DNA of 64,000 nt from Burkholderia cepacia (lineage in GTDB: Bacteria > Pseudomonadota > Gammaproteobacteria > Burkholderiales > Burkholderiaceae), in assembly GCF_001718835.1 (NCBI RefSeq), contig NZ_CP013443.1, positions 3,038,001 to 3,102,000 on the forward strand, given 5' to 3'. The position numbers and the translations under genes are program-made. Position 1 is the first letter of the stretch; each line of letters starts with the position of its first letter. Positions 17,199 to 25,537 of the stretch are shown here, piece after piece. The notes under the pieces are model-generated. The model made no database searches and was not told the DNA's origin. It saw only the letters and a program-made list of their open reading frames with translations.

Positions 17199-17411
17199 GC
17201 GCCACCGGCCGCCGCGCGTCGCGCCATCCTTCGCCGGCAAGTTCGTTGCGCCGCCATACCGACCGGATGCGCGGGGCGCCGCGTCCCGCCACGGTCGATT
17301 CCGCTAAAATCGGGCCATGCGTCCCATTTCCAGACTGACCGCCTTGTCGCCTTTCGCCCGCTTCACCCGCCGCGCGCCGTGCGCGCGCGCCCCGTTCCGG
17401 ATGGCTGCCCG

Positions 17412-17921
17412 ATGAGCCGCGCTACGCCGCCGAATTTCGACGCCGCCGCTTTCCGGCAAGCGCTCGGCCAGTTCGCAACGGGCGTGACGGTGATCACGAC
17501 GCGCGCGCCGTCCGGGCAGCTGATCGGCATCACCGCCAGCTCGTTCAACTCGGTATCGCTCGATCCGCCGCTCGTGCTGTGGAGCCTCGCGCACAAATCG
17601 GCGTCGACGCCCGTGTTCCGCGGCAACAGCCACTATGTGGTGAACGTGCTGGCGGCCTCGCAGCTCGACCTGTGCAAGCGCTTCTCGACCTACAAGGGCG
17701 ACCGCTTCGAAGGAATCGCGCATGCGGCCGGCAACTCGGGGATGCCCGTGCTCGACGGCGCGCTCGCCTGGTTCGAATGCCACAACCGCAGCCGCTACGA
17801 TGAAGGCGACCACGTGATCTTCGTCGGCGAAGTCGAGCGCTGCGGCGTGAATCCGGATGCCGGCGCCACCGCGCCGCTCGTGTTCCACGGCGGCGGCTTC
17901 CACGGCCTTACACCGCTTTGA
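17412..17921 (+). CDS. Flavin reductase-like FMN-binding protein
   Basis: A 169-residue split-barrel flavoprotein of the HpaC/flavin reductase group. FRQALGQFATGVTVITTRAPSGQLIGITASSFNSVSLDPPLVLW is the FMN-binding signature region, and GVEVERCG-type residues and FHGGGF close the barrel. Such proteins reduce free flavin for a partner monooxygenase; no partner gene is adjacent. The ATG at 17412 (MSRATPPNF) gives the family length. A TAAAAT hexamer at about 17306 may be a -10 box. Its 3' end overlaps the convergent kynR gene by 14 bp. Confidence 0.88.
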   Translation: MSRATPPNFDAAAFRQALGQFATGVTVITTRAPSGQLIGITASSFNSVSLDPPLVLWSLAHKSASTPVFRGNSHYVVNVLAASQLDLCKRFSTYKGDRFEGIAHAAGNSGMPVLDGALAWFECHNRSRYDEGDHVIFVGEVERCGVNPDAGATAPLVFHGGGFHGLTPL

Positions 17922-18408
17922 TCGCCCCCGTGCGCGCCAGCCCGACCGGCGCGCCGGCTTCGTCCTTCAGCGTCTGCAGCACGATGTTCGAACGGATGTC
18001 CATCACGCCCGGCGCCTTGTAGAGCCGGTTCAGCACGAAATCCGAATAGTGCTTGAGGTTGTGCGCGAGCACGCGCAGCAGATAGTGGCTCTCGCCCGTC
18101 ACGACGAACGCGCCGACCACCTCCGGCCATTCGCGCAGCGCTTCCGCGAAGCGCTCGTGCCATTGATTTTCTTCGTTGCGCATCGATACCTGCACGAACG
18201 CCTCGAGCTCGAAGCCGAGCTTCTCGCGGCTCAGGCACGCGCGATAGTGCTCGATCACGCCCTGCTCCTCGAGCAGGCGCATGCGGCGCAGGCAGGCCGA
18301 CGGCGAAAGCGAAATGCGTTCCGCCAGGTCGAGATTGCTGATTCTGCCCTCTTCCTGCAGGACCGCCAGAATCCGGCAGTCGGTGGCATCGAGCGTGATC
18401 GCGTGCAT
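17908..18408 (-). CDS. kynR: Lrp/AsnC-family regulator of kynurenine catabolism (KynR-like)
   Basis: A 166-residue Lrp/AsnC regulator. The N-terminal winged HTH (DATDCRILAVLQEEGRISNLDLAERISLSPSACLRRMRLLEEQGVI) is followed by the RAM ligand-binding domain (about residues 70-150, with VVGAFVVTGESHYLLRV). It is divergent from kynB across 130 bp, the same arrangement as the KynR-kynBU locus of Pseudomonas, where the protein responds to kynurenine and activates the operon. The name rests on that synteny. Confidence 0.85.
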   Translation of the reverse strand: MHAITLDATDCRILAVLQEEGRISNLDLAERISLSPSACLRRMRLLEEQGVIEHYRACLSREKLGFELEAFVQVSMRNEENQWHERFAEALREWPEVVGAFVVTGESHYLLRVLAHNLKHYSDFVLNRLYKAPGVMDIRSNIVLQTLKDEAGAPVGLARTGAIKAV

Positions 18409-18538
18409 TTTTGGTCCCCGTTTTCCCTCTGAGTCGAATTATCTGCCAATCCGGCGGTTTGTCCATGTTTATTTCGCAAGCACTTTCTGCGAGCGTCCAC
18501 CTATCATTCGAAGCATCGACTCACCGAATCGTCATGCC

Positions 18539-19180
18539 ATGGACACCCTCTGGGACATCTCGCCGCCTGTCGGCCCCGCCACCCCCGTGTGGCCGGGCGA
18601 TACGCCGGTTTCCGTCGAACGCGTGTGGCGGATGGAGGCCGGCTCGCCGGTCAACGTCGCTCGCCTGACGCTGTCGCCGCACACGGGCGCGCACTGCGAC
18701 GCGCCGCTGCATTACGACGCCGACGGCGCGCCGATCGGCGCCGTGCCGCTCGACACCTATCTCGGCCCGTGCCGCGTGATCCATTGCATCGGCGCATCGC
18801 CGGTCGTGCAGCCGGCCGATGTCGCGGCCGCGCTCGACGGCGTGCCGCCGCGCGTGCTGCTGCGCACGTATGCACGCGCCAGCGTCGAACGGTGGGACAG
18901 CGACTTCTGCGCGGTCGCGCCCGAGACCGTCGACCTGCTCGCCGCGCACGGCGTGAAGCTGATCGGCATCGATACGCCGTCGCTCGACCCGCAGGAATCG
19001 AAGACGATGGATGCGCATCACCGCGTGCGCGCGCACCGGATGGCGATCCTCGAAGGCATCGTGCTCGACGACGTGCCGCCCGGCGACTACGAACTGATCG
19101 CACTGCCGCTGAAATTCGCGACGCTCGACGCGAGCCCCGTGCGCGCGGTGCTGCGCGCGCTGCCCGCGCGTGCCGCCTGA
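18539..19180 (+). CDS. kynB: Kynurenine formamidase
   Basis: A 213-residue metal-dependent hydrolase (cyclase family) that converts N-formyl-L-kynurenine to kynurenine and formate. The zinc motif HTGAHCDAPLHY (HxGxHxDxPxH) is intact. The ATG at 18539 starts MDTLWDIS, matching known KynB lengths. It is the first gene of kynBUA, 25 bp upstream of kynU. Confidence 0.95.
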   Translation: MDTLWDISPPVGPATPVWPGDTPVSVERVWRMEAGSPVNVARLTLSPHTGAHCDAPLHYDADGAPIGAVPLDTYLGPCRVIHCIGASPVVQPADVAAALDGVPPRVLLRTYARASVERWDSDFCAVAPETVDLLAAHGVKLIGIDTPSLDPQESKTMDAHHRVRAHRMAILEGIVLDDVPPGDYELIALPLKFATLDASPVRAVLRALPARAA

Positions 19181-19205
19181 TTACCCCGACTGACAACCTC
19201 ACATC

Positions 19206-20459
19206 ATGATCAAGACCCGTGAAGACGCACTCGCGCTCGACCGCGACGATCCGCTCGCGCCGCTGCGCGACCAGTTCTCCCTGCCCGACGGCGTGATCTA
19301 TCTCGACGGCAACTCGCTCGGCGCGCAGCCGCGCGCATCGGCCGCCCGCGCGCAGCAGGTGATCGGCGCCGAATGGGGCGAAGGCCTGATCCGCAGCTGG
19401 AACACGGCCGGCTGGTTCGCGCTGCCGCGCCGTCTCGGCGACAAGCTCGCGACGCTGATCGGCGGCGCACCGGGCGAAACGGTCGTCACCGATACAATCT
19501 CGATCAACCTGTTCAAGCTGCTGTCGGCGATGCTGCGCCATCAGGCCGAGCGCGCGCCCGGGCGCCGCGTGATCGTGTCGGAGCGCTCGAATTTCCCGAC
19601 CGACCTGTATATCGCGCAGGGGCTGATCGAGCAGCTCGGCGGCAACTATGAACTGCGCCTGATCGACGACCCGGCCGACCTGCCGGCCGCGCTCGGCGCG
19701 GACACGGCCGTCGCGATGATCACGCACGTGAATTACCGCACCGGCTACATGCACGACATGCCGGCCGTCACGCAGCTCGTGCACGACGCAGGCGCGCTGA
19801 TGCTGTGGGACCTCGCGCACTCGGCCGGCGCGGTACCGGTCGACCTGAACGGCGCACGCGCGGACGGCGCGGTCGGCTGCACGTACAAGTACCTGAACGG
19901 CGGCCCCGGTTCGCCCGCCTTCGTGTGGGTGCCGCAGCGTCATCACGCGCACTTCTCGCAGCCGCTGTCCGGCTGGTGGGGCCACCGCGCACCGTTCGCG
20001 ATGCAGCCGGGCTTCGCGCCCGATCCGGGCATTGCGCGCTTCCTGTGCGGCACGCAGCCGATCGTGTCGATGTCGATGGTCGAATGCGGGCTCGACGTGT
20101 TCCTGCAAACCGACATGCAGGCGATCCGCCGCAAGTCGCTCGCGCTGACCGATGCCTTCATCGCGCTCGTCGAAGCACGCTGCGCGGGCCTGTCGCTGAA
20201 GCTCGTCACGCCGCGCTCGCATCACCAGCGCGGCTCGCAGGCGAGCTTCGAGCATCCGCACGGCTACGAGGTGATGCAGGCGCTGATCGCGCGCGGCGTG
20301 ATCGGCGACTACCGCGAGCCGTACGTGCTGCGCTTCGGCTTCACGCCGCTCTACGTGCGCTTCGTCGACGTGTGGGATGCCGTCGAGACGCTGCGCGACA
20401 TCCTCGCTACCGACGCCTGGAAGGCGCCCGAGTTCGCCGAACGCGGCGCGGTGACCTGA
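19206..20459 (+). CDS. kynU: Kynureninase
   Basis: A 417-residue PLP enzyme of fold type I that splits L-kynurenine into anthranilate and alanine. Recognisable segments are YLDGNSLGAQP, SERSNFPTDLYIAQGL, ALMLWDLAHSAGAVPVDL and the Schiff-base lysine region GCTYKYLNGGPGSPAF. The start has no strong Shine-Dalgarno (ACCTCACATC), but the N-terminus MIKTREDALALDRDDPLAPLR fits the family. Confidence 0.95.
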   Translation: MIKTREDALALDRDDPLAPLRDQFSLPDGVIYLDGNSLGAQPRASAARAQQVIGAEWGEGLIRSWNTAGWFALPRRLGDKLATLIGGAPGETVVTDTISINLFKLLSAMLRHQAERAPGRRVIVSERSNFPTDLYIAQGLIEQLGGNYELRLIDDPADLPAALGADTAVAMITHVNYRTGYMHDMPAVTQLVHDAGALMLWDLAHSAGAVPVDLNGARADGAVGCTYKYLNGGPGSPAFVWVPQRHHAHFSQPLSGWWGHRAPFAMQPGFAPDPGIARFLCGTQPIVSMSMVECGLDVFLQTDMQAIRRKSLALTDAFIALVEARCAGLSLKLVTPRSHHQRGSQASFEHPHGYEVMQALIARGVIGDYREPYVLRFGFTPLYVRFVDVWDAVETLRDILATDAWKAPEFAERGAVT

Positions 20460-20533
20460 CCGGCCTTGCCCGGCGCGCACTGCGGTCACGCGGACTGCGC
20501 GCCGCGCCCCGTCATTCAAATCTGGAGAGAGTC

Positions 20534-21494
20534 GTGAATTCTGGTCATATGCAGCCACCCGGCGACGACGCGCCGGCGAGTTGCCCATTCTCGGGCGCGC
20601 GCGCCGCGCAGTCGGCACAAGCGGCACAAGCGGCACACGAAGCGCCGCACGTGCCGGGCGATGCGTCGGGCGGAAGCCGGCTGGCACAACGCGCAGCTCG
20701 ATTTCTCGAAGTCGATGAGCTACGGCGACTACCTGTCGCTGAATTCGATCCTCGACGCGCAGCATCCGCTGTCGCCCGATCACAACGAGATGCTGTTCAT
20801 CATCCAGCATCAGACGAGCGAGCTGTGGATGAAGCTCGCGCTGTTCGAGCTGCGCGGCGCACTCGACGCGGTGCGCACCGACGCGCTGCCGCCCGCGTTC
20901 AAGATGCTCGCGCGCGTGTCGCGCATCCTCGAGCAACTGGTGCAGGCGTGGAACGTGCTGTCGACGATGACGCCGTCCGAATATTCGGCGATGCGGCCGT
21001 ATCTCGGGCAGTCGTCGGGCTTCCAGTCGTATCAGTATCGCCAGCTCGAATTCCTGCTCGGCAACAAGAACGTGCAGATGCTGCAGCCGCATGCGCACCG
21101 GCCCGACATCCTCGAACAGGTGCGCACGACGCTCGAAGCGCCGTCGTTCTACGACGAAGTCGTCCGCCTGCTCGCGCGGCGCGGTTTCCCGATCGCGCAC
21201 GCGCGGCTCGAGCGCGACTGGACGCAGCCGACCCAGCACGACGAAACGGTCGAAGCCGCGTGGCTCGAGGTGTACCGCCACCCGCAGCAGCACTGGGAGC
21301 TCTACGAGATGGCCGAGGAACTCGTCGATCTCGAGGATGCGTTTCGCCAGTGGCGCTTCCGTCACGTCACGACCGTCGAGCGCATCATCGGCTTCAAGCA
21401 GGGTACGGGCGGCACCAGCGGCGCGCCATACCTGCGCAAGATGCTCGACGTCGTGCTGTTCCCCGAGCTCTGGCACGTGCGCACCACGCTGTAA
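20534..21494 (+). pseudogene. kynA: Tryptophan 2,3-dioxygenase with a +1 frame break near its 5' end
   Basis: The catalytic part is intact from 20661: YGDYLSLNSILDAQ, the IIQHQTSELWMKL region, and the heme-His segment FRHVTTVERIIGFKQGTGGTSG. KynA oxidises tryptophan to N-formylkynurenine. The expected start lies upstream: a GTG at 20534 after GGAGAGAG (or ATG 20549) opens MQPPGDDAPASCPFSG, an N-terminus I associate with Burkholderia KynA, but in a different frame. The two frames meet at GGCGG (about 20669-20673), where one extra G explains the break. An ATG at 20661 would still yield 277 residues with the whole catalytic fold, so activity may survive, with weak initiation. Confidence 0.85.
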
Positions 21495-21512
21495 CGCACC
21501 GCTCGCCCGCCG

Positions 21513-22910
21513 TCACGACGACGTGCGGGCCAGCTCCTCCCCTTCGCGCGGCTGCGCCGCCGCACGTGACAGCCGCGGGATATGCCGCCGCACGACGAGC
21601 AGCGCGACGCAGACGATGCCCATCGCGATCGCCAGCATCGTCAGATAGGCCGTGGCGCCGCCCGCGGTGATCACGATCGCGCCCGCGAACGCACTGAGGA
21701 TCGCGCCGAGCCGGCCGAACGCGAGCGCGCTTGCGGTGCCCGTCGCGCGCACGGCGGTCGGGTAGATGTACGCACAGAGCGCATACATCGTCGACTGCAC
21801 CGCGTTGACGAACAGCCCGTGCAGGCCGAGCCCGACGATCAGCCAGCCCGTGTGGCGGCCTGGATCGACCCCCATCAGCCACACCGCACTCGCCGCGCCG
21901 CCGATGCTGCACAGCACGAGCGGCCAGCGCGACCCGGCATGCGCGATCGTCCACGCGCACAGCAGCGCGCCGATCACGCCGCCGAGGTTGTACGCGGTGA
22001 GCCCCGTCCCCGCGACCGACACGCTCAGCCCGCTCGCGGCCAGCATCGTCGGCAGCCAGCTGAACGCCGCATACACGGCAAGCAAGCACATGAAGAACGC
22101 GCACCACAGCGCGATCGTGTCGCGCGCCTGACCGCTCGCGAACAGCGCGCCGAAGCCGCCGCGGCCGCCCGCCGCGCGTGCATCCTTCAGGTCGGTAAAT
22201 GCGGTGCCCGGCGCAACGGGTCGCCCCATCCGCGCGAGCAGCGCGCCGAGTTCCGGCCAGCGCGCGGGGCGCCGCGCGAGATAGCGCGGCGATTCGGGCA
22301 GCGCACGCACGAGCACGAAACCGAGCACGAGCGGCAACGCGCCGCCCGCGAAGAACAGCCCGCGCCAGCCGTAGCGCGGCAGCACCTCGTGCGCGAACAG
22401 GCCGGCCAGCATCCCGCCGAGCGGCACGCAGACGATCGTCGCGGTCACCATCATCGTGCGGCGCCGCGCGGGCGTGTATTCGGCCGTCATCGTCGTGGCC
22501 GTCGGCAGCGCGCCGCCGATCCCGAGCCCCGCACAGAAACGCAGCGCCGCGATCGCCGTGACGTCCGGCGCGAAGCCGATCGCGCAGGTCGCGATGCCGA
22601 ACAGGAACACGCTGCCGATCACGGCCTGGCGGCGGCCGAAGCGGTCCGCGACGATCCCCGCGCACGCGCTGCCGATGCCCATGCCGATCAGTCCGGCAGC
22701 CACCGCCGGCGCGAATGCGCCGCGCGTGATCCCCCATTCGCGGATCAGTACCGGAATCGCGAAGCCGATCAACTGGCCGTCGAAACCGTCGAGCACGATC
22801 GCGAGCGCGGCGAGCAGCACCACCCCGCGCTGCATCGCCGTGAACGGCCCGTCGTCGAGCGCGGCGCCGACGTCGAACGGCTGCGGGCGGATGGCGTCGC
22901 GCGGGTTCAT
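21513..22910 (-). CDS. MFS transporter, aromatic acid:H+ symporter (AAHS) type
   Basis: A 465-residue, 12-helix permease. The first helix carries IVLDGFDGQLIGFAIP, the DGxD motif of aromatic-acid symporters such as BenK and PcaK. The loop 2-3 motif GIVADRFGRRQAVIG and the mid-protein RALPESPRYL are also typical. It is the last gene of the leftward operon with benzoylformate decarboxylase, 171 bp after the dehydrogenase. Uptake of an aryl acid is the likely job. It converges on kynA with 18 bp between stops. Confidence 0.9.
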   Translation of the reverse strand: MNPRDAIRPQPFDVGAALDDGPFTAMQRGVVLLAALAIVLDGFDGQLIGFAIPVLIREWGITRGAFAPAVAAGLIGMGIGSACAGIVADRFGRRQAVIGSVFLFGIATCAIGFAPDVTAIAALRFCAGLGIGGALPTATTMTAEYTPARRRTMMVTATIVCVPLGGMLAGLFAHEVLPRYGWRGLFFAGGALPLVLGFVLVRALPESPRYLARRPARWPELGALLARMGRPVAPGTAFTDLKDARAAGGRGGFGALFASGQARDTIALWCAFFMCLLAVYAAFSWLPTMLAASGLSVSVAGTGLTAYNLGGVIGALLCAWTIAHAGSRWPLVLCSIGGAASAVWLMGVDPGRHTGWLIVGLGLHGLFVNAVQSTMYALCAYIYPTAVRATGTASALAFGRLGAILSAFAGAIVITAGGATAYLTMLAIAMGIVCVALLVVRRHIPRLSRAAAQPREGEELARTSS

Positions 22911-23081
22911 GCGCGCCTCCGTGCGTCACCGGGCGAATGCATGCAATGCGTGCGATGCGCGGCGGGACTGCGGCGAACGGTTGCTGTCATGGCGTCTCCT
23001 GATGGATGAGGCGACCCGGCGCCGTGGCAACGCCCGGCGCTCTCGTGTCGCGGTGCGGCTCGAGCCCGCCGCGGGCATGCT

Positions 23082-24014
23082 TCACGCGTGGCGCGCGTCG
23101 ATCAGCCGGACGAGCGCGAGCAGCGTCTCGGCATGCGGCACCGCGACGCCGGCTTCCCGCGCGGCCGCGACGACCTTGCCGCTGATCGCGTCGATTTCCG
23201 TGCGACGGCCCGCGAGCACGTCCTGCAGCATCGACGGGCGATGGCCGCGATGCTCGCGGATCGCATGCTCGACGTTGCGCGCGATGCGTTCGCCATCGAC
23301 CGCGATGCCCTTCGCGCGGGCGACGGCGGCCACCTCGGCCACGATCGCGAGCGCGAGCCGAGGGCCTTCGTGGCACGCGCCGAGCTGGTCTACCGTGCAG
23401 CCCGTCGCCGCGCAGAGCGTGTTGAGCGCCGCGTTGAACGCGACCTTCTCCCAGATCGCGGCCCACACCTGCGTGTCCAGCGTGCACGCGAGCCCGGCGC
23501 GCGACAGCGTATCGGCCACGGCCGCCGCGAACGGGCGTGCCGCGCCGTCGGCCGTCATCATGCGGATCGTGCCCGCGCCGTGCGAGCGCACGTGTCCGGG
23601 CCCCGCGGCGTCGGCCGGCCACGTCGTCACGCCCGCCAGGATGCGTTCGAGCGGCACGACCGCATTCAGCGTCTCGACGTTGCCGAGCCCGTTCTGCAGC
23701 GTCAGCACGTGCGTGTGCGGCGTCAGCAGCGCGCGCACGCCGTCGAGCGCGGTGCGCGTATGCAGCGATTTCGTGAAGACGATCAGCAGGTCGAACGGTT
23801 CGCCGCGCGCGGGCTGCACCGCGTCGGGCCGCACCGCACGCAGCGTCGTGATGCGGCGCTCGCCGCGATCGTCGTCGATGCACAGCCCGTCGCGGCGAAT
23901 CGCATCGAGATGCGCGTCGTTCACGTCGATCAGCGTGACGGACTCGCCGCTTTCCGCCAGCCGCGCGCCGAACAGCGAGCCCATCGCGCCCGCGCCCAGA
24001 ATTGCAATCCTCAT
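23082..24014 (-). CDS. Ketopantoate reductase-family dehydrogenase (possible D-mandelate dehydrogenase)
   Basis: A 310-residue NAD(P)-dependent oxidoreductase of the ApbA/PanE family: Rossmann loop ILGAGAMGSLFGARL, then FTKSLHTRTAL, TLQNGLGNVE and the catalytic-Lys region WEKVAFNAALNTLCA. PanE reduces 2-dehydropantoate, but the gene lies between aldehyde dehydrogenase and an aromatic-acid transporter and behind benzoylformate decarboxylase. D-mandelate dehydrogenases of Enterococcus belong to this same family, so oxidation of an aryl 2-hydroxyacid is a reasonable alternative. The 18-bp gap to the upstream gene supports co-transcription. Confidence 0.85.
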   Translation of the reverse strand: MRIAILGAGAMGSLFGARLAESGESVTLIDVNDAHLDAIRRDGLCIDDDRGERRITTLRAVRPDAVQPARGEPFDLLIVFTKSLHTRTALDGVRALLTPHTHVLTLQNGLGNVETLNAVVPLERILAGVTTWPADAAGPGHVRSHGAGTIRMMTADGAARPFAAAVADTLSRAGLACTLDTQVWAAIWEKVAFNAALNTLCAATGCTVDQLGACHEGPRLALAIVAEVAAVARAKGIAVDGERIARNVEHAIREHRGHRPSMLQDVLAGRRTEIDAISGKVVAAAREAGVAVPHAETLLALVRLIDARHA

Positions 24015-24032
24015 CTTCGGCGGGCGGCCTCG

Positions 24033-25509
24033 TCAGAACGGATAGTGGCGCGGTGCGGTCTGCACCGTGATCCAGCGCAGGTCGGTGAATGCCGCGATGC
24101 CGGCCTTGCCGCCGAAGTGGCCGAAGCCGCTGTCCTTCACGCCGCCGAACGGCATCTGCGCTTCGTCGTGCACGGTCGGGCCGTTCACGTGGCAGATGCC
24201 CGATTCGATGCGCGCCGCGACGCGCATCGCGCGCGCGACGTCGCGGCTGAACACGGCCGACGACAGCCCGAACGCGTTGTCGTTCGCGCAACGGATCGCG
24301 GCGTCCTCGCCGTCGACGCGCACGATGCCCTTCACCGGGCCGAACGATTCTTCCGCGTAGATGCGCATCGCAGGCGTCACGTGGTCGAGCAGCGTGGCCG
24401 GAAACAGCGTGCTGTCGGCCCGGCCGCCGCACACGAGCGTGGCGCCGTGCGCGAGCGCATCGTCGATCAGCGCGTTGCAGCGCTCGACGGCCTTCATGTC
24501 GATCAGCGAACCGAGCACGACGGGCCCGTTGCGCGCGCCCGAAGGAAGTCCCCGTGGGAGGTCGCCGAGCGGCAGCGATGCGGCCTTGTCGGCGAGCTTC
24601 GCGACGAACGCATCGGCGATCGATGGCGTCGACGACGATGCGTTCGGTCGACATGCAGATCTGCCCGGAATTCGCGAACGCGCCGAACGCGGCCGCCGCG
24701 ACCGCCGCATCGAGATCGGCATCGTCGAGCACGACGAAAGGCGCCTTGCCGCCGAGTTCCAGCACCGACGGCTTCAGGTGGCGCGCGCATGCTTCGGCGA
24801 CGATCCTGCCCACGCGCGTCGAGCCCGTGAAATTCACGCGGCGCACGGCCGGATGCGCGATCAACGCATCGACGACGGCACCCGCATCCTCGGGCGCGTT
24901 CGTCACGAAATTGACGACGCCCGGCGGCAGGCCGGCTTCCTGCAGCGCCTCGACGATCAACCCGTGCGTGACGGGACACAGCTCCGAGCCCTTCAGCACG
25001 ACCGTGTTGCCGCACGCGAGCGGCAGCGCGAGCGCCCGCGTCGCGAGGATCACCGGCGCGTTCCACGGCGCGATGCCGAGCACGACACCGGCCGGCTGAC
25101 GTACGCCCATCGCGAGCGAACCGGGCACGTCGGACGGGATCAGCTCGCCGCCGACCTGCGTGGTCAGCGACGCGGCCTCGACGAGCCCGCTCGCGGCAAG
25201 ATGCACGTTGAAGCCGGCCCACAGCGCGGATGCGCCCGTCTCGGCCGCCATCGCGGCGACGAACTGGTCGTGCTTCGTCTCGAGCGCGGCGGCCGCCTTC
25301 AGCAGCAGCGCGCGGCGCGCGCCGGGACCGAGCGCGGCCCAGTCGGGGAACGCGCGGGCGGCCGCGTCGGCCGCCGCACGCGCATCGTCGACGGTGCACG
25401 CGGGCGCGGCCGACGCGACTGCGCCGTCGAGCGGGTTGCGGCGCACGAAGGTCGCGCCGCTGGACGAATGGCGGCGTTCGCCGCCGATCAGCATCGATAC
25501 GGTTTGCAT
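24033..25509 (-). pseudogene. Aldehyde dehydrogenase (benzaldehyde/vanillin type) with a frameshift
   Basis: An NAD(P) aldehyde dehydrogenase in two frames. The first part (25509 to about 24625) holds GIAPWNAPVILATRAL, VNFTGSTRVG, the general base in VLELGGKAPFVVL and the nucleophile in GQICMSTERIVVDA. The second (about 24624-24033) resumes IADAFVAKLADKAASL and contains EESFGPVKGI, FGLSSAVFSRD and MPFGGVKDSGFGHFGG. The break is at CGATCGAT (24617-24624). A 4-bp duplication or one extra base explains it. The shifted frame stays open far into panE. The family and context fit benzaldehyde or related aryl aldehyde oxidation. It would be inactive if the break is real. Confidence 0.88.
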
Positions 25510-25537
25510 GGAATCTCGGGAAGACGCGCAGCGCGCG

